A DNA stretch of 64,000 nt from Acanthosepion esculentum. Its lineage: Eukaryota > Mollusca > Cephalopoda > Sepiida > Sepiidae. Below are positions 53,328 through 64,000 of this stretch, in pieces (the first letter of the stretch is position 1; the number at the start of each line of letters is the position of its first letter). Below the pieces are notes generated by a model. That model was given only the letters and a program-made list of their open reading frames with translations, searched no databases and had not been told where the DNA came from. The position numbers were made by a program, and so were the translations under genes. Where the stretch lies: the NCBI GenBank assembly GCA_964036315.1, contig OZ038510.1, forward strand, positions 79,410,349 to 79,474,348, written 5' to 3'.

Positions 53328-53800
53328 ACACTGACAGAACAATCAAAGCCAACCGCCCAGACATTGTTATTAAAGACCACAAACAAAATAAGTGTCTCCT
53401 TATTGATATGGCAGTCCCTGCAGACTGCACTGTATGTTTGAAGATATTCGAAAAACTGTCAAAATACAAGGACCTTGAAATAGAAATCTCAAAAATGTGG
53501 CACATGGGAACATCAACAATTCCTGTTGTAGTTGGAGCCCTTGGACTGGTTGGAAAAGATTCCAGTAGGGATCCCTGCCTCAAAGAGATACAAAAAATTG
53601 TTCTGACAAGTACAGCCCACACTTTACGAAGGGCTTTATCTATGTAATTATTTTTTTATTTGAATTGATTTGATTTTTTTTTGCAGTGGAAAGTGTCATG
53701 ATACCATTTCTAACCTTAGGTCCCTGGGCGGGACCCGGAAAGAAATGTGTAAATGCCAGATATAAAAGGAAATAAAAGTAATAATAATAATAATACTTCT
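53326..53800 (+). pseudogene. LINE-C C-terminal fragment, copy 3
   Basis: Best-preserved copy: HTDRTIKANRPDIVIKDHKQ, KCLLIDMAVPADCTVCL, KYKDLEIEISKMWHMGTST, IPVVVGALGLVGKDS and LKEIQKIVLTSTAHTLRRAL with a stop at 53645. It starts directly at the (AAT)n tail of copy 2 and ends in its own AAT-rich tail (53780-53800). Confidence 0.78.
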
Positions 53801-55351
53801 CTCGTGGTTTGATGGTTGATTTTGTTTAGCGGCATATTAACCATAATGGGTTATTTAATGCCGAAATCTAAATTTGAACAGAATGTTATGGCTTCAACTT
53901 AATATAATTTGCCTTAAACTACAGAATGAATGGATTGTTGGTCAATTTACTATGTATCTTTACTATAAAAATCTACTTTTATAAATTCATAGGATTTTGT
54001 CTGGGGGTTCACTATTTACCCATAGCAGGGACCCTAACAGATGCTGCCACCCAGGAACAGGGTGGAGCAACAGCAATTAAGAGGTCGTTGCACGACCCTC
54101 AAAACCTCCAATCTCCCGATCAGAGGCCCAACTGCCAGATGTAGTTTATCATCAAACCAAGGACTTCTCCCATGGTCTAATCTATGTCTAGTCGAAAATA
54201 CAAGTAGACATACCATAATGGCAAAAAAAAAAAATAACTTTAGAAAATTGATGTCTTGCTGAAAATATGTTTTGTTTTTTATTCTACCTGTATTCAAAAT
54301 TTACTTAAACTTAAGTTACTTAAACTTTATTCGAGGGAGATAATCGCGAAAATCTAATTTTCTGTATTTGGAAGATGTACTTCATTTTTTTTTTCGTTCA
54401 AGAATTGCTTGCGGTGAAGGCAAAAAAAAAAAAAATAGGAAAAAAAAATGCGTTGGAGAGAAAGCGAGAAACAGCTCAAACATACTTAGTTTTGATAAAT
54501 TCCGAAGCTTTTCTTTCAAACAGGGAGTCATAGACAGATTAATTTCCCGCCTTCTCATTTTCGCCTGCCGTCATGTCTCTTAATAGCCCGTCAAATGTGT
54601 GAGATAACATGCATGTGCCTATTAAGATGTTTAATATTGATAATGAATTGCTTCAGTATCTCAGTCGTCCAAACAGAGAAAATCGACTTATCTCTGTCAG
54701 TATATAATTCGACCTATGTACCTATAGCAATCGTTAGAATTACAGTTTGTAGATATTAATGCATTCATGTATCTATCTTTAAGTTGCCTGTAGGTGGCGC
54801 TATAAGGTTCTAAAACGAACGCTGGTTTCTTGAGAAGACAAAGCTAATATTAATCAGTTTCCGAGATATATTGTCATTATCATATCATTGTGTGTTTGTC
54901 TCCAAAATAATATTATATCTTCAGATAGATTTATAATGGTGACTTGTATCTTGATGGGTTTGGATAATGAAGAAGAAATTGATATGAAAACCAATCAATT
55001 ACGGATAAAAGATACAAATTTACCGGTCGATAAAACTCGTATTTTACAAGGATATATTTTAGATAACCGCTAACGAAATTCATGAAGGATCCATAGCTTT
55101 ACACATTTGATGGTTAACTTCCCGTCTATATTACCAATGTGTTGGATGTAACATTTAGATGCGTTTAATTTTGGTCTTGTCAAAATGAAGAATTTCTTGC
55201 TTATCAGCCGTTAAATTACGTTATATTAAATTAACAAGATAAGAAGACTTGAGAATTTAGGTACATAGATAAAGAAGCTATTTTGAAAACAATTAAATTT
55301 CTATGTTTAGGAAAGAGTTTTCATTAAAATATTTTTGTTTTGCTTTAATTC

Positions 55352-55356
<5 letters not shown>
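53801..55356. other. Unique AT-rich sequence, no gene recognised
   Basis: 54000-54180 is more GC-balanced but its short frames match nothing I know. A 61-codon frame at 54888-55073 is acidic and has no recognisable domain. Confidence 0.3.

Positions 55357-55412
<56 letters not shown>
55357..55412. repeat. (TA)n microsatellite
   Basis: Uninterrupted TA run. Confidence 0.95.
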
Positions 55413-55415
<3 letters not shown>

Positions 55416-55589
55416 CTTCTGATCCGTTATCTTATACTGAGCATATATAACTTTTTAGTTTGAGGTCCATTTATTTTAATGCAAGATTAAAAAAAAACAA
55501 TTATTCCCCATGTATCTTAAATGCAAAATATTTTTTGTATTTAAAATAATTCCTATCTATTTTACATAAGAATAGTTTTTTTTATTGTT

Positions 55590-56850
55590 TTAGGTCCGTC
55601 TACACCTCAAGGTTAAAATGAATTCTAACATAAAACAAGTAAACTTCTTAGATGCAACCTTAAACTTAACTTTAAATAATTTCCAACCCTTCTTGAAAAA
55701 TAATGTTAACCCCATTTATATAAATCGTGATTCCAATCACCCAACGCCAGCCCCATTTATATAAATCCTGATTCCAATCACCCAACGCCAGTTATTAAGC
55801 ATATCCCATCATCCGCTGAACACCGTGTCAACAAGCACACTTCTAGCAAGAACATATTCGATAAACAGAAAATTATCTGTAACAAAATCCTTACCGATAG
55901 TGGTTTGTTGTGAGACCGATACTTCCCTACATCATGAACTCTCCCAGTACTATATTATTATGTGAATGATAGTATAATGTAAGTAATGCGCAGCCGCGTA
56001 CGATACCAATATCGGACACCACTGGATAGTAAGCTCTGCTTACACTATTCTTTGTAACTTTTCTGTTTAATTTATCTTTCTTACCTCTAACCCGTGTTCC
56101 GTGTTTTCCTTCCGTGGCCCCTACTTCGGGTCCACATCATGGTTACAGCTCTTCCGAAATTAAATATTGAGAAAATTGTAGTTATTCTAAAACAACAATA
56201 GAGGAAGGAGAGTAATTTGGTATACACCTCCCTTGAACAAATTAGTCCGTACCAAATTAGGACACAAATTCTTAAATCTAATTAAGCACTTCCCTACGGA
56301 GAGTAAATTAAGCCAGATCTTTAACTGCAATACCTTAAAAATTAGCTGTAGCTGCTCTAGAAATCTAGATAAAATTATTAAATCACACAACAATAGAATA
56401 CTGAAACTACATAGAGATAATAAACGCAACCTAAATACAAGTTCTAATACACCCCAGGAAAAAAGGCTATGTAATTGTAGAATACTCGACCAATGTCCAT
56501 TATTAAACAGGAGCTTAACCAAATCCATAGTGTATATGTGCTATATCTCATCAAATGAGAACCCCAGAGATATTAAGCTTTATGTGGGGTCAACTAGCAG
56601 ACCTTTTAAGGATAGGTATTACAATCACATGAACTTCTTTACAAATGCGGCCAAACGCAATATGACATCACTTTCGAAATACTTTTGGAAACTCAAGGAA
56701 GAAGGAAAAACACCTAAGGTTAAATGGAAAATCCTAAGACAAGCCAGAACCTGCAATTCTCTGAACTAACCTTGCTTCTTATGTTTACAGGAGAAAATAT
56801 ATATCATAGAACTCTATTAAACCAAAGGTATGAAATCAGCGTTTTTTGTA
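55590..56850 (+). pseudogene. Third Penelope-like element, C-terminal RT to GIY-YIG, decayed
   Basis: 55600-55910 reads KQVNFLDATLNLTLNNFQPF, NPIYINRDSNHP, VIKHIPSSAEHRVN and ILTDSGL, collinear with residues 226-301 of the 608-2227 protein. A 178-codon frame at 56233-56769 reads LVRTKLGHKFLNLIKHFP, KISCSCSRNLDKIIKSHN, LCNCRILDQCPL, IVYMCYIS and IKLYVGSTSRPFKDRYYNH (GIY-YIG). A 37-bp tandem duplication lies at 55710-55785. The RT palm is missing. 55910-56150 is foreign sequence. Confidence 0.78.
55905..56146. other. Insertion within PLE 3, possible solo LTR
   Basis: It interrupts the coding homology between DSGL and the SYSKTT-like resumption. TGTTGTGAG and GGTTACA ends would fit TG..CA, but I cannot define a target duplication. 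Confidence 0.3.
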
Positions 56851-57226
56851 GACATACTAAGGATCTAACACTACAATCTTCTTAAATTCTTAATTCCATA
56901 ACTATAAACGTTTTAAAATTATAAATCATCTCCTTCGATATATTCCCTCCCCTGTTATGTACCTCTCCACTAATTAAATTATGATTCTTAATTTTTTTTT
57001 CATATATATTACTGATAATAATTTCAGATAAATCGTTTTACACCCATATTTATTCTACACGCTATACTATCCAGTAATATTTCAAAATTTGATTATAAAA
57101 GGTTATATTAGTATCCCTTATTTTTTGAGAGGAAATCACCACTTTTTAATCCACAAAACACTTTCATTCATTACAGTTGCATCTTTGTAGTGAGTAAAAT
57201 GGTTTTGTCTATATGATAAAATTATA
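56851..57226. other. AT-rich spacer
   Basis: Nothing recognised. Confidence 0.3.
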
Positions 57227-57229
57227 ATA

Positions 57230-57323
<94 letters not shown>

Positions 57324-57374
57324 AGTTTAGGATTGGTATATACGGAGTGAAATGTATGTATACGGAGTGAAATG

Positions 57375-57439
<65 letters not shown>

Positions 57440-57495
57440 AGTTTAGGATTGGTATATACGGAGTGAAATGTATGTATACGGAGTGAAATGTATGT
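57227..57495. repeat. Duplicated (TA)n plus 57-bp flank
   Basis: TA runs at 57227-57321 and 57379-57437 are each followed by the same ~57 bp (ACAAGTTTAGGATTGGTATA start), a direct duplication of microsatellite and flank together. Confidence 0.9.
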
Positions 57496-58661
57496 ATATG
57501 TAGTATGTATGTTTCTATGTGTATGTATAGGTTTATATATGCATATATATGTATATATATGTATGTTTAAATATGTATATGTTTGTGTATATGTGTATGT
57601 ATATGGGTGTATATTTATATGTATGTGTGGGTGTTTATATGGTTGCGCTCGACTGTTTGTGTATTGTTTATCTGGATGTGTCGATATGGGTATTTATATA
57701 TGATTAGATATTTATATATATATGTTGGTGTGTCATTGTATGTGTATTTGTATGTATGCTTTAGTGTCTTGGAGTGTATCATAGATACAAACTAAAATCT
57801 ACTTTTGTTGATAAAGTACCTTTAATTGCTTACAGACCGTTGTTCTTTTCTTAAATTATGATTAACTTTTAATATATTTTATCATAATGTTGTTGGAATA
57901 TTATTAGAATATAAGTCGGTCTATGTAAGCTTATTTCTTTTTCCTTTTTTATGCATGTGTCTATATGTTTATGTATATATGTATATGTGTTTGTATATGT
58001 ATGTATGTGTGCGTATATGTGTATGTGTGTGTATGTATATGTGTATATATATATATATATATGTATGTATATGTATATATGCGTATATATATTTGTGAAT
58101 ATGTACGTTTGTATGTGTGTATGTATGTATGTATATGTATGTCTGTAGATATATATGTGTATATATCTATGTGGAGTTGCGTATGTATGTGTGTATATAT
58201 ATGTACTAGCGGATGTGTATATGCATTTTTATACTGATGTCGTTTTAATTTACGTTTGTTTAATTTTTCATGTATACACTTGTATTTGTAAATGTCTATG
58301 TATATATTTAGTTTATATGCATATATGCATGCGTGCTTATGTATGTACATCTAGATGTGTATGTATGTATGTGTGTGCTTGTATATAGTTGCATCTTTAT
58401 ATGTATTTCTTCACTTGCCTTATTTACTTTTCTGCGTCGACGTATGGGTCAATATATTTATAGGTGCTTATCTATGTGTATGTTTATGTACGTAGGTCTG
58501 TATATGCGTACCTATTATGTTTATATGTGTGTATGCGGGTGCATGTATTAATTTATATGCGGATGTGCGAGTGTTCAATTATATGTGGAGGTGGTTATTT
58601 ACTTTTGTCTGTAAATGTGTCGAAAACTATATGTTTTCAAAAATGTATATATATGTATATA

Positions 58662-58728
<67 letters not shown>

Positions 58729-58731
58729 ATG

Positions 58732-58760
<29 letters not shown>
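57496..58760. repeat. Diverged TATG/TGTATA low-complexity region
   Basis: Irregular (TATG)n and (TA)n with scattered GT, broken at 57780-57950 by AT-rich unique sequence. A pure TA run lies at 58675-58720. Cys/Tyr/Val-rich open frames in several phases are composition artefacts. Confidence 0.85.
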
Positions 58761-58767
<7 letters not shown>

Positions 58768-59541
58768 GTTATTTGTTTAAATTTTATCTATGTATATTTG
58801 ACCGGTTTAGCTATTTTTCAAGTTTAAATTCGTTTAATAACATATTAAGCCACGAATAGCTTCGACATCTGACCGTCTAGATCATATTGAATGTAGATGT
58901 ATGTGCCTGTGTGTATCGATGTGTATGTGTAAGTATAGTGCATTTGCCTATGTGTGGTTTGATTTTTTGTATGTGTATGTATATATCTAAATACGTCTGA
59001 GCGCTTAACATGCCGTTGTTCGAATGATTTCACGTGAGAGGCGACTAACATGTTGAAATGAAACTAAAAATGTATACATCTCTGTCTGGGATTCCGAATA
59101 CAACTTTCAACTTAATTTCAATGAAAATATAAATTAAATAGCATATATATCTTTTATTTTTATTTTTATATTTTTCTCCTTGGTAATTCTACAATTTAAA
59201 ACTCAATAGAGATCTGATTTAGATTTCTAAATAGGTAATTTTAATTTTTTAATTTTTTACTTTTAATTTTAATTTCAAATTTTATAAATCTTTTAATATC
59301 TAGATAACCTTGCTTAGTTGTCAAATTTTTCGAATCATCCTATACTTGTTTTTTGATTGGCCACTCTAGCTTATGTAACAGCGTTTACTCTTAGCTAAGG
59401 ATCGTTGATTAATTTGAAACTTTTAAAACCATTTATTCTATATTCTATATTATCACTTGACAAGACACAAGAAGTGTTGAAACAAAATGGCTACTTTTGT
59501 CGTGATTTTATAACATATTTATGTTGTAATATTCAAATAAA

Positions 59542-59545
<4 letters not shown>
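58761..59545. other. AT-rich sequence, nothing recognised
   Basis: No domain or paired repeat seen. Confidence 0.3.

Positions 59546-59606
<61 letters not shown>
59546..59606. repeat. (TA)n microsatellite
   Basis: Abuts the left end of MITE 3. Confidence 0.95.
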
Positions 59607-59611
<5 letters not shown>

Positions 59612-59965
59612 GACCCCAAAAACGGGAACTTTTTAACAATCCAATAAAACCAAGAGTGATGGAAGAAAAATATTTAATTAATAGTAATTGAAACCTTAAA
59701 ACATGCCATTTAAGAAACAATGATGGAATTTTAAATTTTTTTAAAATTACGTTCTGTAGATGGCGTCCTCCTGTACGAATGCATTCTTGAAATCTGCTGT
59801 TGAGACCCCTATTTACTGATGCAACATCTCAGCTGGGATATTGTGAATTTCATTCTTGTTACTAAAATGGCGAAATGTTTACTTGCTCAAGGTCACTGTC
59901 TTGCAGTGTTGCCACTTGCTCATGTCTAGCAATACGCACTTCAAAAATTCCCGTTTTTTGGGGTC

Positions 59966-59970
<5 letters not shown>
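59607..59970. mobile_element. MITE 3, Tc1/mariner-type, 364 bp
   Basis: Ends AGGGTGACCCCAAAAACGGG and, inverted, CCCGTTTTTTGGGGTCACCC then T. Flanked on both sides by TA microsatellite (59546-59606 and 59971-60024), like MITEs 1 and 2. No coding sequence. Confidence 0.87.
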
Positions 59971-60027
<57 letters not shown>

Positions 60028-60199
60028 ATGTATTTAGGCAGCATTTTTTCATTCATACATGTTTCATTAAATAATATAGACAAGTGTTGTCTATTTATTT
60101 TATGTAAATTCTTTTCATATCGTCTGATAAGCTTAATAACATTATCATTAAAAGAAGAAAGAAAATCACAAGATTGATACATTTATTTTTTTAATCTTA

Positions 60200-60845
60200 T
60201 CTAAGCTTTCGGCTTACATAAGCCATTATTAAAAATGACAATTACATTACAATATATTAAGCAATACACGGACAAGACAATGATGATAGTCTGTTTCTGC
60301 TTACATGAAAGATTTCCAAGCAACGACAAACTCGTGCATATAAGACGCTGAAAACGAAAATCGCCCCGCAGCGCATGACGTCACACATGACTACGCGTGA
60401 GTGAATTCGATGAGTATTAAGTATGGGAATCCGTTGGTATAAACCAATGGCTTCTATTATCAATTATAGGCATTTAAGAATATTTTTGGAGATTTCGTAG
60501 TTTATTTTGTTCAGGTTAGGTTTCAACTGTTTTATGTATATGGCTTCAAGAATTTTTAGTTTTTGTTTATTGTTTTCATGTTTAAGTATAGTTGTGTTTT
60601 CAACAAGGATTTTCCAGAATTGTGTATGCGGCCAGGCATGTTGTTTTAAATGCCTATAAATGTTAGAGTTATCATTCAAATGTAGAGTCAAGCGTCGTGA
60701 AAACTAGTTTGTAGTGTGACCAACATAAATATTATTTAATTCGTTGGAGATACAATCTCCCAAAGGGCACTTGAATTTATAAACTGTTGGTTTTTTGCAA
60801 ATCGTTAACCGGGGGAGAAGAATCATTGCGAATAATTGAGTTGGA
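60200..60845 (-). pseudogene. Fourth Penelope-like element, GIY-YIG C-terminus
   Basis: The minus strand reads PLGDCISNELNNIYVGHTTN (GIY-YIG start), RRLTLHLNDNSNIYRHLKQH, ILVENTTILKHENNKQKLK and ILEAIYIKQLKPNLNKINYE, ending near 60464, then a 3' flank to about 60200. One stop lies after HTTN. The rest of the element resumes at 61741 beyond a LINE insertion. Confidence 0.75.
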
Positions 60846-60849
60846 TATT

Positions 60850-61740
60850 TTTTTTTTTTTTAAGCGTATCACCCCAAGCAAGGCTGGAGGCCACTATCAC
60901 GCATGGGGTTACAGAAGGGTTGGAGGAAGAGCAGATAGGAGTGGTAAAGAAGAGGATGTGGAGAAAGAGAAGGACGGAGGGTCGATCAAGGCAAGAGGGT
61001 TACAGAAGATTTGGAGCGAGAGCAGATAGGAATGAAAGATGAAAGGATGTGGAGAAGGGAAGTGTATAGATCAAGGCAACTGGAGATGACGATTGACGCT
61101 ACGCTTAAACCGTTGGAGATTGTATTTGTCAGGGAAACAGTAATAGGGAAGGGAGTTCCATAGGCGAGATGTGCAAGACATGAAGCTATTGGAGTAGAAG
61201 AGACGTCTACATCTAACAGTTTCAACGGTGAAGGGGTGGGAACGGGGTGCCAGCCTAGTAGGACGTTTAAATTCATGAGGCCTAGGGACAAGCGAAAGCA
61301 ACTCCTCGGAGCAATTACCGTGAAAGTACTTGTAGAAAAGGCAGAGCGATGCAACATCGCGTCTGGGAGAGAGCCACTGCAGACGAGATGACAGATCAGG
61401 GCCAATCACATTGCATATCCGTCTCTGGATCTTATCAAGAACCCTGAGGCAACCAGCAGGGGCCCCAGACCATAAATGGCAGCAATACTCCATGCAAGGG
61501 CGAATGGTTTATAGACTTAGAGGATCGATTCCGGGGAGAAAAATTTCCTGGCTGGGCACAGGGAACCAACTTTTCTTGCGGTGGATGATGCAACTGACTC
61601 GATGTATTTGTTCCATCTCAGATCAGCGGACAGCGTGAGACCGAGCAGCCGCAGAGAGGAGCTCTCGAGAAGTTGGTCCTCAGACATTCTAATGGGATGC
61701 AGGGATGGGTCCTTGTGGTGGTTAATGGAGAGCAGTTTTG
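60850..61740 (-). pseudogene. LINE-B C-terminal RT fragment inserted in PLE 4
   Basis: The minus strand reads LLGLTLSADLRWNKYIESV, SSTARKVGSLCPARKFFSPE and MEYCCHLWSGAPAGCLRVLD, then KIQRRICNVIG, RRDVASLCLFYKYFHGNCSE and SFMSCTSRLWNSLPYYCFPD. It ends in the LINE-B 3' terminus (GCCTTGCTTGGGGTGATACG) and an A tail at 60850-60865. One frameshift lies near 61495. The longest LINE-B copy in the window; it is 5'-truncated, so it lacks the catalytic YADD. Confidence 0.85.
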
Positions 61741-62110
61741 TTTAGTATTGAGATTTCTAAGAAAGCATCTTATTTTTTCATCAACTATAAAGTTTGGAAA
61801 GCTATTATTAATAAGTGTTTGTTTTATATTCTTTAGTTCACTGTTTTGTGGATGAATCAGTTTCTGCGAGATGTATTAGATTTTTTATAATTGCTATTTT
61901 GTAGTAATATGGGCATTCGCTCTTGTAGTTAAGTGTACATTAATTAATGCTGGTAGTTTTTTTGTATGGCGAAATAGTATATTTGTTATTATTTGTGTTT
62001 ATCAATATGTCAAGAAAGGAAATTTTATTATTAGTATTAAGTTCATACGTGAATTTCAGGACAGAATTACTTTGGAAAAGTGTTTTAAGTTGAAGTATTC
62101 AGACGATATG
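61741..62110 (-). pseudogene. Fourth Penelope-like element, RT connection region
   Basis: The minus strand reads LKFTYELNTNNKISFLDILI, NTNNNKYTISPYKKTT and YKSECPYYYKIAIIKNLIH, a region lying between the RT catalytic core and the GIY-YIG domain in PLE proteins. Interrupted downstream by the LINE-B insertion. Confidence 0.7.
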
Positions 62111-62159
62111 AAAAAGAATTTACATAAAATAAACAGACAACACTTTAATGGAAAATGTA

Positions 62160-62162
<3 letters not shown>

Positions 62163-62192
<30 letters not shown>
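62163..62192. repeat. (TA)n microsatellite
   Basis: Short TA run upstream of the SINE. Confidence 0.9.
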
Positions 62193-62195
<3 letters not shown>

Positions 62196-62229
62196 AGACT
62201 CTTCTATTGAATTGAGTCCTCTCGGTCAC

Positions 62230-62375
62230 TGGCGTGTTTGTTTAAAATTCACCTTCCCCCTCAGCCGTGCGCCTGCAGCGTAGTGAGTAGATTCTCCGAC
62301 TGATGCCAAATCAGACAGGTTTCGATCCCGGCTTGAAACAATCGGATGCTTAGCCACACTAAATAAGCTCCGAAA
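62230..62375 (+). mobile_element. tRNA-derived SINE, family S1
   Basis: AGCGTAGTGAGTAGATTCTC (A-box region), GATGCCAAATCAGACAGG and GGTTTCGATCCCGG (B box), then ATCGGATGCTTAGCCACACT. The B box is nearly consensus, so this is the best-kept S1 copy. Confidence 0.65.
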
Positions 62376-62395
62376 CACCCTCTTTGATGATGATA

Positions 62396-62551
62396 ATATA
62401 TATATTGAATAAATTACAAATATTATGTCTTCTTATTTTTATCATAATCCTTTCATATTCAGGAATATTTTTCCGTATATATATTTGTGAATATGAAAGG
62501 ATTATGATAAAAATAAGCAGACATAATGTTTGTAATTTATTCAATATATAT
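62396..62551. repeat. Inverted repeat, ~63-bp arms, 28-bp loop
   Basis: Left arm 62396-62460 and right arm 62489-62551, e.g. CATAATCCTTTCATATTC against GAATATGAAAGGATTATG, differing at only two or three positions. Similar peptides arise on both strands for this reason. Confidence 0.92.
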
Positions 62552-62560
62552 AAACAATCA

Positions 62561-62563
<3 letters not shown>

Positions 62564-62611
<48 letters not shown>
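62564..62611. repeat. (TA)n microsatellite
   Basis: Uninterrupted TA run beside the inverted repeat. Confidence 0.95.
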
Positions 62612-62614
<3 letters not shown>

Positions 62615-63244
62615 TGTTGATATTATATTTGTACAGCAATCCCTTTTTATACACGTTTCTTTAAATATAACGTTCAAGGGATATTTTCAAAGTTTTTTAT
62701 CCTGTTTTTTAATGTCCTGACAATTTTCTTTTATGAGGTCTAAAGGTGTGGAGAAACTGTCCGTAGTGACTATAGACTCGAGAGCTTCGATTAATACCAT
62801 CGCCATCTTAAAGTGGAGATTCATTTTCGTTGTTATATATTCTCTTTTCGTTTGCTGTCCTCTGATGTTTGAGAGCAGTGGTGATTTCATTGTTAGTGGA
62901 GTTTTTTAAACACTCTTAGTCGGATCAAGGATTAGAAAGGGCTTCGAGCAAATAAAACCCTGCAGGACCATCGGTATTCGAACCTCATGAACTGGCGCTA
63001 CAGAGTGATAAGCAAAGAATTGCGCCAAGTAACAGAAAGCATATCGAAGACTTTCAGAAGCGTCAGCAACTAAAATGGATAGCGCACGTAACTCGAAGAA
63101 TAATGGCATAATCAAGATGTTGGCGTTCCACACTATGCATAACAATAGGTTAGGAAGGAAACCTCCATCAGTACCTGAAAGAGTGACAACAGTTAGTGGA
63201 GATAAAATATTGCTTAATAGAAAGATTTTATAAACTTCAACAGT
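62612..63244. other. Unique sequence, no gene recognised
   Basis: A 67-codon minus frame (62687-62890) and a 113-codon minus frame (62906-63247) carry no domain I recognise. The latter overlaps the start of the tandem repeat. Confidence 0.3.
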
Positions 63245-63765
63245 CAACGACGTTGGCTACTCCGTCAATAAATGCGGAATGTTTAACATTGCCATTAGGA
63301 TCGAGGGGAACAGATACTACACTTTGATTCCATCCAGATGGCTAGAGAGTGAAGTAAAGCGTAACTCGAGTAGAACTGGCTGCTTGGTCAATAAATGCTG
63401 AATGTTTCCTTATAAAGAAAAGGCTAATATTATCATTAGAGATGAGAAGAACAGATAATACACTTTGATCCCATCCTCATGACCAGCGAGTGAAGAAAAG
63501 CTTAACTAGAGTAGAACTGGCTGCTTGGAATGTTTCCTTATAAAGAAATGGCTGATATTACCATTAGAGTTTAGGAGAACAGATACTATCCTTTGATCCC
63601 ATCCTGATGGCCAGGGAATGAAGTAAAGCGTAACTAGATGCTCTGTCAGTAAATGCCAAATGTTTCCTTATAAGGAAACGTCTAATATTGCTATTACCAT
63701 TAGAAATGACTAGAGCAGATACTACACTTTGATCCCATCTCGATTGCCAGAGCACTGACGGCTCG
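63245..63765. repeat. Four tandem copies of a ~130-140-bp unit
   Basis: ACACTTTGATCCCATC or near variants recur around 63319, 63461, 63589 and 63726, with shared GAATGTTTCCTTATAA(A/G)GAAA between. Copies have small deletions. Confidence 0.8.
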
Positions 63766-64000
63766 GTCGAAGGATCAATTAGAAGATTATTGCTATATGA
63801 TTAATGAAAGATTAGTGAAAAAATAAAAAATAAAAACGAAAGTGCTTCATCTAAAAAATCAAACAACATTAGATTGTTACATCGACTCCTAATAGGTGTA
63901 CACAAAGAACAAAAAATGAAAGAAAAACTAATCAAAATCAATTATAAAACCACAGTTTCATCTCCGAAATTTGGATGATATTAATTATTTTATCCCGTGA
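63766..64000. other. AT-rich sequence to window end
   Basis: Nothing recognised. Confidence 0.3.

Noticed and set aside
57488..58859. Cys/Tyr/Val-rich frames that could pass as small secreted proteins
   Set aside because: They derive from TATG/TGTATA low complexity and are open in several frames at once.

Overview
The window looks like intergenic chromosome sequence from an animal, most likely a cephalopod mollusc such as an octopus. That assignment is inference from repeat content: many decayed Penelope-like elements (PLEs), several non-LTR (LINE) families, tRNA-derived SINEs, Tc1/mariner relics, a copia element whose primer site resembles that of animal copia, and very long AT microsatellites. 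The sequence is AT-rich. I found no convincing host protein-coding gene. Nearly every long open frame belongs to a mobile element or to simple-sequence DNA.

Layout. 0-4 kb: a near-perfect palindrome of a PLE reverse transcriptase gene runs off the left edge. The right arm continues into a 539-codon RT plus GIY-YIG frame, its 3' flank and a well-formed hammerhead ribozyme, followed by two MITEs set in TA microsatellites. 4-11.5 kb: LINE 3' ends, a decayed IS630/Tc1-type transposase and microsatellites, one of them a long AT palindrome. 11.9-18.2 kb: a 5.1-kb copia retrotransposon with both LTRs and a 5-bp target duplication, inserted inside a mariner, followed by a second mariner copy. 18.2-21.8 kb: a tRNA-derived SINE, a tRNA-like module, and a 21-unit array of 5S-rRNA-derived sequence with a 140-bp period. 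22-28 kb: LINE fragments, an internally deleted mariner with both terminal repeats, direct repeats and Tc1 remnants. 28-34.3 kb: a class-II tRNA-like sequence, a decayed minus-strand PLE whose RT is split by a 414-bp tandem satellite, and a palindrome of ribozyme-bearing PLE ends. 35-39.4 kb: minisatellites. 39.4-41.5 kb: a repeated DNA-transposon-like segment. 42.5-48.5 kb: LINE, MITE and Tc1 pieces, a GA-rich repeat and a 28-bp minisatellite. 48.6-51.2 kb: an A-rich satellite with a higher-order period near 645 bp. 51.4-51.8 kb: two 5S-like units followed by the same tRNA-like module seen at 18.7 kb. 52-64 kb: LINE fragments, two more PLE relics (one split by a LINE), a MITE, microsatellites and a 130-bp tandem repeat.

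The most notable signals are: (1) a composite 5S/tRNA repeat present in two places with 2 and 21 tandem 5S heads, suggesting a SINE whose 5S head has expanded; (2) a hammerhead ribozyme in PLE ends, plus an inverted pair of ribozyme copies; (3) the PLE palindrome; (4) a PLE RT gene captured and amplified in a satellite. Family assignments rest on motif recognition by eye. No search was run.
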